Assembly (NCBI RefSeq): GCF_004795105.1
Contig: NZ_SSBL01000019.1
Location: 88,549-152,548 of the forward strand
Direction of reading: 5' to 3'
DNA from: Streptomyces sp. A0642
Lineage (GTDB): Bacteria > Actinomycetota > Actinomycetes > Streptomycetales > Streptomycetaceae
DNA: 64,000 nucleotides
Shown piece by piece: positions 15,814 to 24,087 of this stretch. How positions within the stretch are numbered: position 1 is the first letter of the stretch; the number at the start of each line of letters is the position of its first letter. A program made the position numbers and the translations under genes. The notes under the pieces were generated by a model. It was not told the origin of the DNA, did not search any database, and saw only the letters and a list, made by a program, of their open reading frames with translations.

Positions 15814-16230
15814 ATGAGTGCGGTTGATCTGTATCTGGTGACGTACGGGAACGGACACACGGTCGTGATGGACGGGGCGGACGCCCGAGAGCGCGCGGAG
15901 TTCAGCGTGAGTCGCGGCCTGAGCACGCGCGAGGACCGTGAGGGCGGAGTGTTCGTCGTGACGCCGGTGGATGACCCGAGGCCGATCATGTATGAGCCGG
16001 TCACGCTGGAGGCGCCGAAGGTGCTGAAGTTCCGTGAGCGGCTGACACTCAACGGGACGGACTGGGAGGCAACCGGGACGGTGTCGTCGAGCCAGGCCGC
16101 GCGGATGTGCGCCCGGACGGTGAACCGGGGCGGACGGCTGGTGTATCTGGCCAGCGGTGCGATGACGGTGATACAGGAGCGTCGGCAGTACCTGCGCTAC
16201 GAGCCTGTTCAGGAAGCGCGCAGGCGATGA
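15814..16230 (+). CDS. Hypothetical protein
   Basis: 138 residues from an ATG behind GGGAGAG. It is beta-rich (DLYLVTYGNGHTVVMDGADA) with many charged residues and no motif I recognise. It lies directly after a strong terminator with no recognisable promoter element. Confidence 0.55.
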   Translation: MSAVDLYLVTYGNGHTVVMDGADARERAEFSVSRGLSTREDREGGVFVVTPVDDPRPIMYEPVTLEAPKVLKFRERLTLNGTDWEATGTVSSSQAARMCARTVNRGGRLVYLASGAMTVIQERRQYLRYEPVQEARRR

Positions 16231-16285
16231 CGTTGCCGAGCGCGCCGTAGAGTCGGTGACCTGGATCGAGGGAGAGCAGGACCAA

Positions 16286-16885
16286 GTGCAGGACCGTATG
16301 GATGCGTGGATGAATGAGAACCGGCCGCTTCGGGACCCGGACTATGCGCGGATCGCTGAGGCGACGAAACTTCTCGATTCCGAGCTGGCGGCGGGCGGGA
16401 CGCCGGAGCAGTCGTACGACCGGCGCGTCGTCATGGACGTGCTGACGGTGTACGCGGCGCGGCGCGCGGAGCAGACGTCGGCCGAGAACCCCAAGGAGAC
16501 TCCCGGCGCCTTGGACCTGTTCACACTGCTGCTCAATGTTGCGTTCGAGGGGTTCGCCTACGGGGTGCTGTTCGTCCAGAGCCGCGCCAAGGTGCGTGAG
16601 GCGCTGCTGGACAGGCTGACGCTGGCCGATGTCGGGCATGCACTGCAGACGCATCTGTCCGACCAGCAGGCCATGGAAGGCTTCTACGCGTCTCTGGTGT
16701 CGCTGAAGTCCTTGCAGTTCGTTTCGTTCGTGCGGGCGCAGAACTATGCCGTCCGGCTGAGGGTGAAGGCTCTGCCGCATCAGCGGGTGAAGGAGAGCCA
16801 GGCGGCGCTGTGGATGGACATGTTTCTCCTGGGTGCGGTGTTCGAGGAGCTCGGCGGGCACCGGGAGGGGCCGGAGTCTGTGTAG
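16286..16885 (+). CDS. Helical hypothetical protein
   Basis: About 199 residues from GTG 16286; an in-frame GTG at 16256 would add ten residues. It is strongly helical, with a hydrophobic segment near residues 75-100 (LDLFTLLLNVAFEGFAYGVL) that could be a buried helix or membrane contact. No family is recognised. Two hairpins follow. Confidence 0.55.
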   Translation: MQDRMDAWMNENRPLRDPDYARIAEATKLLDSELAAGGTPEQSYDRRVVMDVLTVYAARRAEQTSAENPKETPGALDLFTLLLNVAFEGFAYGVLFVQSRAKVREALLDRLTLADVGHALQTHLSDQQAMEGFYASLVSLKSLQFVSFVRAQNYAVRLRVKALPHQRVKESQAALWMDMFLLGAVFEELGGHREGPESV

Positions 16886-16899
16886 CGGCGCGGATCATG

Positions 16900-16933
16900 C
16901 TGCGCCCTGTGACCTTTCGGTTACGGGGCGCAG
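16900..16933 (+). terminator. Hairpin terminator
   Basis: CTGCGCCC pairs with GGGCGCAG around an 18-nt loop, 15 nt after the stop at 16885. Confidence 0.45.
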
Positions 16934-16947
16934 CTGCGTTTCCCCTG

Positions 16948-16970
16948 GTGACACGCCGTGTCACTTTTTT
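16948..16970 (+). terminator. Intrinsic terminator with T tract
   Basis: GTGACAC-GCC-GTGTCAC followed by six T residues. Run-of-T terminators are unusual here, which makes this one convincing. Confidence 0.75.
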
Positions 16971-17001
16971 GCATATGCCTGGGCAGGGGGTCCGCCAGGT
17001 G

Positions 17002-17007
17002 TAGAGT
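17002..17007 (+). promoter_or_regulatory. -10-like hexamer
   Basis: TAGAGT fits the actinobacterial -10 consensus and follows the terminator by 31 nt. No clear -35 is seen. CCCGCCAAG at 17021 and CCCGCCAGGAG at 17062 are start-associated variants before the ATG at 17079. Confidence 0.4.
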
Positions 17008-17078
17008 GAGGCGCGCAGAACCCGCCAAGTCTGCTGAAACACCCACCACTTGCTGTCTCCACCCGCCAGGAGATCCTC

Positions 17079-17345
17079 ATGCCCTCGCACGTCGTGCTGT
17101 CCTGCGAGAAAGACCGCCCCATCCAGCCTCTGGACGACTCGTACACCGTCGACTTCGCGCTGGCGGCGGAGCTTCTCGGGTACACGCAGGAGCAGGTCCG
17201 AAAGCTGGCGAAGGTCTCTCAGAAGCACGCGCAGCAGGGCGTGTTCTGGCCGCTGAAGGTCATTTCGAACGGGCACGGCCTCACGCTGCAGTCCGTCCTC
17301 GCCTACCGCCGTGAGACGCGGCTGAAGGCCCTCCCCGCCGCCTGA
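17079..17345 (+). CDS. Small possible DNA-binding protein
   Basis: 88 residues. The ELLGYTQEQVRKLAKVS stretch, then FWPLKVISNGHGLTLQSVLAYRR, resembles the layout of small excisionase/MerR-type winged helices. This is a weak, pattern-level match. If right, it could be a regulator of the following genes. CAGGAGATCCTC lies before the ATG. Confidence 0.5.
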   Translation: MPSHVVLSCEKDRPIQPLDDSYTVDFALAAELLGYTQEQVRKLAKVSQKHAQQGVFWPLKVISNGHGLTLQSVLAYRRETRLKALPAA

Positions 17346-17366
17346 CTGAAAGGGGGGCAGCCCGCC

Positions 17367-17888
17367 ATGCCCCAAGCAAATCTGCACGCCGTCCGAGACA
17401 ACCTGGCCCTGAAGAAGAGCCAGGAAGCCCGGCTCGTGACGTTCCTCGCTCTGGACGACATCCTGGGCCGCAACCGCCCGCGCTGGCAGTGGACCCACCC
17501 GCAGCTGGCCGAGCAGCTGGACACCGACCCGGTGTACGTGCGACTCCTTCAGAGCTACCTGGAGTACCGCCGGACGCGGAAGACCAGCTCCGTGCGCGGT
17601 ATTCGTCTGCACGAGTACGGCGCCCAGATCTACGACGTCAAGAGCGGCATGCCGTTGGACCTGGTCGCCTTCGCCGACGTCAGGAACCTGAGCAACGCCG
17701 CGAAGCACGCCGCGCTGCTGCGTGAAGCCGCCGACCGTACGATCCTCGCCGATCCGGACGTCGCCGCCGAGGCCGAGGCGGCCATCGCCCGCGCCTGTAT
17801 GACCTCCTCGTGGGAGGCCCTGTCCCAGATCTACTTCGACCAGCGCGCCGCCCGCACCCAGCGTCGCAATAAGGGGATTGCCGCATGA
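17367..17888 (+). CDS. Hypothetical protein, possible HTH
   Basis: 173 residues, helical. WTHPQLAEQLDTDPVYVRLL could be a helix-turn-helix. The rest is Ala-rich helix. AAAGGGGGG precedes the ATG. It overlaps the next gene by 4 nt. The function is unknown. Confidence 0.55.
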   Translation: MPQANLHAVRDNLALKKSQEARLVTFLALDDILGRNRPRWQWTHPQLAEQLDTDPVYVRLLQSYLEYRRTRKTSSVRGIRLHEYGAQIYDVKSGMPLDLVAFADVRNLSNAAKHAALLREAADRTILADPDVAAEAEAAIARACMTSSWEALSQIYFDQRAARTQRRNKGIAA

Positions 17889-18475
17889 CTTTCGACCAGA
17901 CGCCACTGCAGCGGGTCACCCTGACGTTCCTGCCGCACGGGGGGTACCCGCAGGAGCGGACCTTCGATCACATCACCCCCGACGACCTGGTGTTCGTGGT
18001 GGCGGCACTCCACGCCCGCAAGCGCCGGGCGCTGACCGGGCGTGGCGAGGTGCAGGAGATGCTGGCCACCGCGTCCCGGAGCCAGCTCGAATGGCATGAG
18101 GAGCAGCTGCGGACCGCGCTGGACGAGGGAATGGGCGCCTGGAGGCACTTCGTGCCCCGCTGGATCCGGCTGCGGATCCTGGAGCGGCTCGTCGAGCAGT
18201 ACTACGTGTCGACGGCCGCGTGGGGGGCCGAGATGGGCGACCTGTACGAGCGGGTCGACGCGCTTCAGAGGACCGTCACGCGCGGCCGGGTCAGCAAGCG
18301 GGTGGCCGAGCCCATGGTGCTGTGCGCGGGCCCGGAGTGCAGCTCCAGCATCCCCTTGAGGGATCTGGGTAATCCGCCCGAGGGGTGGGCCAAGGACGCT
18401 TCGGGGAACCCGCGCTGCGCGGATCACCCCGTGACCTCCGCCTCGTCTGCGGTGTTGGTGAAGGTGGCTTCGTGA
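17885..18475 (+). CDS. Hypothetical protein
   Basis: 196 residues. The first 145 are helical and include a Trp/Arg-rich section (WRHFVPRWIRLRILERLVEQ). The end has CAGPECSSSI and a distant C-x-DH, a possible metal site. No family is recognised. It is coupled to both neighbours by 4-nt overlaps. Confidence 0.55.
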   Translation: MTFDQTPLQRVTLTFLPHGGYPQERTFDHITPDDLVFVVAALHARKRRALTGRGEVQEMLATASRSQLEWHEEQLRTALDEGMGAWRHFVPRWIRLRILERLVEQYYVSTAAWGAEMGDLYERVDALQRTVTRGRVSKRVAEPMVLCAGPECSSSIPLRDLGNPPEGWAKDASGNPRCADHPVTSASSAVLVKVAS

Positions 18476-18651
18476 TAGCCAAGTTCCTGCTCGGGGCGGC
18501 CATAGGCGTGTTCGCGGGGGTCGCAACGCACACCGGGTGGCACGATGCCGCACTGTCGGTGTTCATCGGCTCCTTCGTCACCATATCGGTGTGGTTCATC
18601 CACCGGATCGACCGCGCTCTGAACTTCATTTTCGGAGTGTTCGATGACTAA
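18472..18651 (+). CDS. Small membrane protein
   Basis: 59 residues from a GTG overlapping the preceding stop. There are two hydrophobic helices (about residues 4-22 and 27-45) with a short HTGWHD loop. It could be a holin-like or accessory inner-membrane protein. The position in the accessory arm, far from the endolysin, makes a holin role unlikely. Confidence 0.6.
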   Translation: MIAKFLLGAAIGVFAGVATHTGWHDAALSVFIGSFVTISVWFIHRIDRALNFIFGVFDD

Positions 18652-19102
18652 GCCCAAGCCTTCAGACAAGGGGACCTGCCAGGTCTGCGGGACCGAGAAG
18701 CAGGTGAATAAGGACGGCACCTTGCGCCATCACAACGGGCCCTCGAAGAATTACGGGATCAAGCGGTGTGACGGCGCTGGGGAGCTGCCGCTGGAGACGC
18801 TCCCGGTGACTGCCGACACGCTGGAGACCATCGTGCGCGGTGTCGCCCGGCAGGCCGTGGAACTGCAAAAGCACCAGCAGGTCACGTTCCTCGCCAGCCA
18901 GCTCGTGCGACGGCTTGCACCGCGCTTGCGTGAGCTGCAGGGCGAGAACGCGATGCTCCGGGACGCCGTGATCGGTGCAAAGGAGCTCGTGTTCGAAGAA
19001 GAACCCAACGACCGCAGACGGCAGTACGCAGAGGAAGCTCTCCACGGCCTGGCCGAGGACCTGCTTCGGCGGCACCCGCATCTGCGCAGGCCGTCAGCGT
19101 GA
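18644..19102 (+). CDS. Zinc-knuckle hypothetical protein
   Basis: 152 residues. The N-terminus carries CQVCGTEKQVNKDGTLRHH, a short zinc-ribbon signature common in Streptomyces phage proteins. The remainder is helical with a coiled-coil-like section (RLRELQGENAMLRDAV). The function is unknown. It overlaps the previous gene by 8 nt. Confidence 0.6.
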   Translation: MTKPKPSDKGTCQVCGTEKQVNKDGTLRHHNGPSKNYGIKRCDGAGELPLETLPVTADTLETIVRGVARQAVELQKHQQVTFLASQLVRRLAPRLRELQGENAMLRDAVIGAKELVFEEEPNDRRRQYAEEALHGLAEDLLRRHPHLRRPSA

Positions 19103-19153
19103 CTGTCTGGGGGCCGGTCGCGGGCGGCAAGAGGTGGAGAAGGGAGCCACCTC

Positions 19154-19699
19154 ATGCTGCTGGCCGACCACCAGATCGTCGATCGGGTCGAGTCCGGAGA
19201 TTTGACGATCTCGCCGTTCGACCCCGTACGAGTACAGCCCGCCTCGGTGGACCTGCTGCTCGATCACTACCTGCGTATCCCAGCCCGTCCGGGCGCCGAG
19301 ATCGACGTCGCGCGGGTCTGGGCCGGGCACACCACGCTCACGGAGATCGACGAGGGCGGCTGGTTGATGCAGCCCGGCGACTTCGTGCTTGCGAGCACCG
19401 TCGAGCGGATCGCGCTGCCGGACGATCTCGCCGGGCGGGTCGAGGGGAAGTCGTCCCTGGGGCGGTTGGGCCTGGCCGTGCACGTGACGGCCGGGTTCAT
19501 CGATCCGGGGTTCGCCGGTCAGATCACGCTGGAGATCGCGAACCTGTCGCCGTGGCCGATCCGGTTGCGGCGACAGATGCCGATTGCCCAGCTCGGACTC
19601 ATCCCGATGGCTTCAGTTCCACACCGCCTGTATGGGCGGGCGGGCAACCACTACCAGGGCCAGTTCGGCCCTACCGAATCCCGCTACGAATTGCGGTGA
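19154..19699 (+). CDS. dcd: dCTP deaminase
   Basis: 181 residues, the normal length for the family. The motifs are RVEGKSSLGRLGL (starting about residue 95), HVTAGFIDPGFAGQITLE with the catalytic Glu about residue 127, and YQGQ near the end. The enzyme deaminates dCTP. Actinobacterial members often also hydrolyse the product and release dUMP. That would feed the ThyX encoded at 50671 and spare the phage a dUTPase. The start ATG has AAGGGAGCC upstream. It is the last gene of the left arm. Confidence 0.93.
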   Translation: MLLADHQIVDRVESGDLTISPFDPVRVQPASVDLLLDHYLRIPARPGAEIDVARVWAGHTTLTEIDEGGWLMQPGDFVLASTVERIALPDDLAGRVEGKSSLGRLGLAVHVTAGFIDPGFAGQITLEIANLSPWPIRLRRQMPIAQLGLIPMASVPHRLYGRAGNHYQGQFGPTESRYELR

Positions 19700-19772
19700 T
19701 TCCCCGACTTTGGCGGTGGTTGTCAGTGCCCCTCGACACAATGCAATCACCGCCACAGCACAGGAGAACACC

Positions 19773-21515
19773 ATGGCGAAGCGTAAGAACATCTTCCTGC
19801 CCCGCCCGAACACGATCTGGCATACCTCCGGCCGGTCCCCGGAGTCAGATCTCTCCGAACTCGTCGGGGAACACCTGGCGCAACTCGCGAAAACGGGGGT
19901 CATCCAGACCCACCGGCGTCACGCAGGGGACGTGCGTGAGGGTTTGAGGGTCAGCTCCTTCGACGCCGGGTGGCGTACGGATGACGGTGCGAGGGTCTCA
20001 GCGCGGTTGAACCTGTTCCGCGAGACGCCGCCGGTGGAGCTTCTTTCTGTTCTGCAGGGGCGGGGCCGAAGTTCATGGACGGTCACGGCCGAGGCGGACC
20101 GCCCCTGGAACATGGCCTGGGAGTCACCCGCCCGGATGTTCTTCCCTGCCGACAGGGAACAGTTGTGGGCTCGGGACTATTTCGCTGGCGCGCTGCGGCT
20201 GGGCATGGCGTCGGCGCTGGTGAATGATCTGGTCCACGCACTGCCAGAGATACTGTCTTGCCTTGCCGTTGAGGGGCCCTGGTACACGGTGGTCATCACC
20301 CATGACAAGCACGCACGGGTGGACCATAAGGGGCTGGACCTGGTGCCGATGCTCCCGGACAGCTTCTACGGAAGCGTGGTGGAGATCAGGGCACAGGGCA
20401 GCCAGGACCGGATCTTCAACGATGTGCTGGCCGCACACAACGTGTCGCTGCCCTCCGGGGGCGCCGTCATTCTGCCGACCAACCCCCGTAAAGAGGGGTG
20501 GCGGCGCGAGGACTACGTGGTGTATCCGCGTGGCGGGGACTTCGAGTCCACGCTGAAGAAGACCGCGCAGCTGGTAGAGCGGTATGCGCAGGAGCCGTCG
20601 CACTTCAACGGCTTGATGCGGGACTGCGTCGATGACCTTCACTACGACTGGGTTCTGCCGCAGGTCGAACTGGCCCCCGATCAGATCCTGGCCCAGAAGG
20701 CGGAGGTCGAGGAGAGCGCGGCCCGGCTGCGTCAGGAGCTGGAGGATGCGCGCCGGAAGCTGCATGCGGAGGCCGAGGCCCGCAAGGAGGCGGAGAAGAG
20801 CGCTACCGTATTGCGGAACTCGGTTGCCAGGCTGGAGCGGGAGATGCGTGAGCACCCTCTCGCAGATCAGGCACGGGCAGCGGAGGAGCGCCTGGCGGAG
20901 ATTTCCGCCCACTGGGAGGAAGGGCAGCTCCTCCTCGACGATCAGACATCTCAGATCGCGTGGCTGCGACGTCAGCTCGCCCAGGTTCCCGGCCGTACGT
21001 ACGACGAGCCGGTGCCGGAACCGGCGGCCGGACCCGAGTCGTGGGACGAGCTCGTCGAGTTCACCGAGGAGCTGATGCCGCATGTGCGGATCGGAGACGT
21101 GTCGAAGCCGCTGAGGGAGCTGCGTGGCCACAAAAAGGAGAAGCAGTGGCTGCGCAAGACGTGGGAGTCCCTGGAGGCCCTGGAGGCGTACGCGGAGGCG
21201 AAAAAGAAGCTCGGGGCGGACGTGCTGCCGCACTTCACGCAGTACCTGAACTGGCCGGAGGCACCGGTACTGGTGTCCAAGCAGCTCTACTGTGCGTCGG
21301 ATTTGCGGAGCGATGGGAGTGACTCGAAGGTCCGCAAGACGCGCCTCTTCCACGTGCCTGGGCAGGGACAGGTATTCATGGGTGAGCACTTCCGGATCGG
21401 TGGGGTAGTTCCACCCGCGCCCCGGATGCATGTCCATGACGACACAGCCGGGCCGAGCGGTCTGATCCACGTCGGGTACATCGGCCCGCACCTCCCCAAC
21501 AAATTGGGCCGCTGA
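19773..21515 (+). CDS. Large coiled-coil protein of unknown function
   Basis: 580 residues. Residues 1-300 are globular with many aromatic residues. Residues about 305-410 form an unbroken Glu/Ala/Arg coiled coil (AEVEESAARLRQELEDARRK onwards). The C-terminal 150 residues are again globular. There are no Walker A/B or nuclease signatures, so it is not a terminase. Similar long coiled-coil proteins exist in Streptomyces chromosomes; here it may be an accessory gene. CAGGAGAACACC precedes the ATG. Confidence 0.6.
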   Translation: MAKRKNIFLPRPNTIWHTSGRSPESDLSELVGEHLAQLAKTGVIQTHRRHAGDVREGLRVSSFDAGWRTDDGARVSARLNLFRETPPVELLSVLQGRGRSSWTVTAEADRPWNMAWESPARMFFPADREQLWARDYFAGALRLGMASALVNDLVHALPEILSCLAVEGPWYTVVITHDKHARVDHKGLDLVPMLPDSFYGSVVEIRAQGSQDRIFNDVLAAHNVSLPSGGAVILPTNPRKEGWRREDYVVYPRGGDFESTLKKTAQLVERYAQEPSHFNGLMRDCVDDLHYDWVLPQVELAPDQILAQKAEVEESAARLRQELEDARRKLHAEAEARKEAEKSATVLRNSVARLEREMREHPLADQARAAEERLAEISAHWEEGQLLLDDQTSQIAWLRRQLAQVPGRTYDEPVPEPAAGPESWDELVEFTEELMPHVRIGDVSKPLRELRGHKKEKQWLRKTWESLEALEAYAEAKKKLGADVLPHFTQYLNWPEAPVLVSKQLYCASDLRSDGSDSKVRKTRLFHVPGQGQVFMGEHFRIGGVVPPAPRMHVHDDTAGPSGLIHVGYIGPHLPNKLGR

Positions 21516-21533
21516 CCGGCTGCAGCCCGGTTG

Positions 21534-21569
21534 CTGTCTCACCCCTCCTGACGCCCTGACAAGGGGCGG
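21534..21569 (+). promoter_or_regulatory. Bipartite late element 1
   Basis: CTGTCT, 20 nt, CAAGGGGCGG. It is the leftmost of 17 copies and lies 15 nt before the GTG at 21585. Its 3' part is inside a hairpin that holds the ribosome-binding site. Confidence 0.6.
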
Positions 21570-21584
21570 AAGGAGGGGTTTTTT
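21541..21584 (+). terminator. Terminator hairpin overlapping the next ribosome-binding site
   Basis: ACCCCTCCT (21541-21549) pairs perfectly with AGGAGGGGT (21571-21579), followed by six T. The 3' arm is also the ribosome-binding site of the gene at 21585. It can end transcription coming from 19773, or hide that site in a read-through transcript. Confidence 0.65.
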
Positions 21585-23705
21585 GTGAGCGATCAGCGTA
21601 CTGACGATCTGTGGGCCGAGGACGAGCCCGTCCGCGAGCCGATGCGCCCCCAGACCAGATCGCCCCGCAACCCCTCCCGCGACGACAAGCGGATACGCCG
21701 CCGGATGCGCCGGTCGGGCGCGCAGGAGGAGAACAGCATGGCCAATCCTGACCGCTCCCAGCTGCTGCAGCAGATCGCGAGCGCCACAACCGTCCAGGAG
21801 CAGATGCAGTACGTGGCCCGGCTCGACGAGGTGGAGCGAGCCGAGCGCCTGCAGGCTGCTCAGGAGCGTGAGCTCGACCTGGCGCAGACGTCGATCGGTG
21901 CGGCGATGACCCCGCTGGTCTCCCGGACGGCGCGGGGCACGATGAACTCGGACTGGCTGCTGGGGCTGGCCGACCAGGAGGTCGACCACAGCGCCCTGAT
22001 CGCGCAGGCCGCGTTCTGGTTCTCTGGTGTTCCCGGCGGGGTCCGTGCGGACGTCGAGGAGTTCGAGGAGCAGGCGCGCGGCCGGGCCCGGCACGTCACG
22101 GCCAGCATGGGGGAGCAGGCTCCGGCGGCCCAGAAGACGTTCCTGGACTACGCGACGTTCCTGCGTACCCAGTCGGCGTCCGGCCTGGACCAGGTGCAGC
22201 AGACCACCGCGCCGGACGGTGTCAGCTCGAAGCCGACTCCGCTGCCCCCGGATGTGTTCGACAACTTCGCCCCGCCGGTCGCCGACATCAACGCCGGTGT
22301 CACCGGCACGGAGAACTCCAACCAGGCTCCGGCAATCCAGCAGGCCGTGAACGGCGGCGGGAACTCGGCACCGGAGGTCCCCGGCGGGCACGACAGCGGC
22401 GGCCAGATGACCGGTCCGGCCCCGGAACCGTCCCTGGGCGGCGGGGGCGGGGGCTCGGCGCCGGAGGAGCCCGGCGGGCACTCCGAGACGGGCGAGATGG
22501 GACAGAGCGCCGAGGCTCCGGGACCGGCGGCCCCGCCCGGACAGGGTCCGGCCGCCGGATCGGGCGGCGCCCAGCCCTACGGCGACCCGCGCAAGCAGGC
22601 CGCGTCCGGGCTGCCGCAGATCCAGCAGACCACCGACGTGCACGACGCCCCGGCCGCGCAGCAGCTGCCGACCACAGTGGCGTTCCCCTGGACGCTCGAC
22701 GAAGGCGTCCAGGCCGACGGCATGACCGGTGACGCCCAGTACGACCAGGGCGGGCAAGTGCCCTCCGGGCACCAGTCCCACGCCAGCCTGCGCACCCGCG
22801 CCGACCAGTGGACCCAGCCGCACCCTGCGGTGCAGCCGAACATCGCGAACAGTCCGGCCAGCACCCCGCCGCGCAACGTCGGCGAGGCCGGATCCGGTGC
22901 GGCCGACGCCGCCGACCACAACGCGCAGCCGTCGTTCGGTGACGCGCACGCGGCGCCCGGCTACACCGGCCCGTACACCTCGGCGTCCCCGGCCGCCCCG
23001 GCGCAGAACGTGCCGGTCTCGATGGGCGGGGACAACGGGACTTCGGCCAAGCACCCCACCTACGCGTCGCGGAAGGTCGCCACGCGTGAGGAGATGGCGC
23101 ACCCCGACTTCCAGCGCGGCTACAAGTACGCGGCAAAGTGGGCCCCGGGCACTCCGCTCGTCACCCCGGGCTCCCCGGAGCTGGAAGCCGGAATCTACGC
23201 CGGGCTCACCGACCAGCCGCTGCAGCGCACCGCATGGCTCGCCCAGCACGCCGAGCTCGCCAAGGTGGAGCCCCGGCTCGGCCAGCGGATCGCGGCGCAC
23301 CGCCAGTTCACGCACCGGGTCGCGGCCGAGCACGCCCTGCCGACCGACGGAACGTACCTGAGTGTCGAGGCCGCCACCGGCATCGACCTCGACACGACGA
23401 ACCCGACCACGTCCCCGTCGCCCGCCGGGAACACCCCGGTCAACGGTCCCGGGCAGCCGGGCCCGCTCGCCGGAGGCATGAACGCGGCCGCTCCGGCCGG
23501 TGCCGCCCCGTACAACGGCGCCGAGCCGTTCGGGCAGCCGGTCGTCCCGGCCGCGCCGTCCGTGCCGCAGGGCGCGCCCGTGCACATCCCCGACACCGGG
23601 ATGGCGTCGTCCGCTCCGGCCGGGCAGGGGCTGTCGGCGCCGATGGCCTCTTTCCGGCGCACCGTGCAGGCCGCGCTCCTCACTGAGAGCGAGGGCTCGC
23701 GATGA
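21585..23705 (+). CDS. Pro/Gly/Gln-rich putative structural protein
   Basis: 706 residues from GTG 21585; an in-frame ATG at 21738 with AGGAGG is a plausible shorter start. The N-terminal 150 residues are helical. The middle 300 are low-complexity Pro/Gly/Ala/Gln with repeated GGH and QIQQTTDVHD-like pieces. The C-terminal third has an ordered part (HPDFQRGYKYAAKWAPGTPL). A TVAFPWTLDE segment matches VAFPWTISDN in the scaffold candidate at 42999. It is first in a unit under a late element, so probably a virion or assembly protein. Confidence 0.6.
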   Translation: MSDQRTDDLWAEDEPVREPMRPQTRSPRNPSRDDKRIRRRMRRSGAQEENSMANPDRSQLLQQIASATTVQEQMQYVARLDEVERAERLQAAQERELDLAQTSIGAAMTPLVSRTARGTMNSDWLLGLADQEVDHSALIAQAAFWFSGVPGGVRADVEEFEEQARGRARHVTASMGEQAPAAQKTFLDYATFLRTQSASGLDQVQQTTAPDGVSSKPTPLPPDVFDNFAPPVADINAGVTGTENSNQAPAIQQAVNGGGNSAPEVPGGHDSGGQMTGPAPEPSLGGGGGGSAPEEPGGHSETGEMGQSAEAPGPAAPPGQGPAAGSGGAQPYGDPRKQAASGLPQIQQTTDVHDAPAAQQLPTTVAFPWTLDEGVQADGMTGDAQYDQGGQVPSGHQSHASLRTRADQWTQPHPAVQPNIANSPASTPPRNVGEAGSGAADAADHNAQPSFGDAHAAPGYTGPYTSASPAAPAQNVPVSMGGDNGTSAKHPTYASRKVATREEMAHPDFQRGYKYAAKWAPGTPLVTPGSPELEAGIYAGLTDQPLQRTAWLAQHAELAKVEPRLGQRIAAHRQFTHRVAAEHALPTDGTYLSVEAATGIDLDTTNPTTSPSPAGNTPVNGPGQPGPLAGGMNAAAPAGAAPYNGAEPFGQPVVPAAPSVPQGAPVHIPDTGMASSAPAGQGLSAPMASFRRTVQAALLTESEGSR

Positions 23706-24085
23706 GTGACCTCAAAGAGCTCGCGAAGGAGTGGGCGGATTACGTCGGCCAGGACTCCACGGAGGACCCGGTGTGGCGGCGCGTGCACCTAGTGCACGCG
23801 GACGGATCGGACGAGGTGCTCATCCTGCGCAAGGACGAGGGGCCGGGGCTGATCGAGAGGACGGCTGAGGAGGTTGCGTGGCAGCGGGACTTCATGGATG
23901 CCGCGCCGAAGGGACTGAGCCTGCTGCGAGCGGCGCGGACTGACAAGGAACTGCACGGCTTTACCGGCGTATCCGTGGTCCTCCCCGAAATGGAGGCGGC
24001 GATCCGTGGGCTGCTGCTCAGCGCAGGCATGGACGCGCCGGAGTCCGGCTTCTTCGAGACCTACTCCACGGCGAAGGAGCTGTGA
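23702..24085 (+). CDS. Hypothetical protein in structural unit
   Basis: 127 residues, acidic, mixed alpha/beta; no motif recognised. It overlaps both neighbours by 4 nt, so it is co-translated with the structural candidate upstream. Confidence 0.6.
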   Translation: MSDLKELAKEWADYVGQDSTEDPVWRRVHLVHADGSDEVLILRKDEGPGLIERTAEEVAWQRDFMDAAPKGLSLLRAARTDKELHGFTGVSVVLPEMEAAIRGLLLSAGMDAPESGFFETYSTAKEL

Positions 24086-24087
24086 TC

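Noticed and set aside
19773..21515. Candidate terminase large subunit
   Set aside because: The size and position before portal fit, but there is no Walker A, Walker B or nuclease motif, and a third of the protein is coiled coil.
20124..23585. Very long reverse-strand open frame (over 1,100 codons)
   Set aside because: It runs antisense through the coiled-coil and Pro/Gly-rich genes and has no ribosome-binding site or known motif. In GC-rich DNA the third-position bias keeps antisense frames open.
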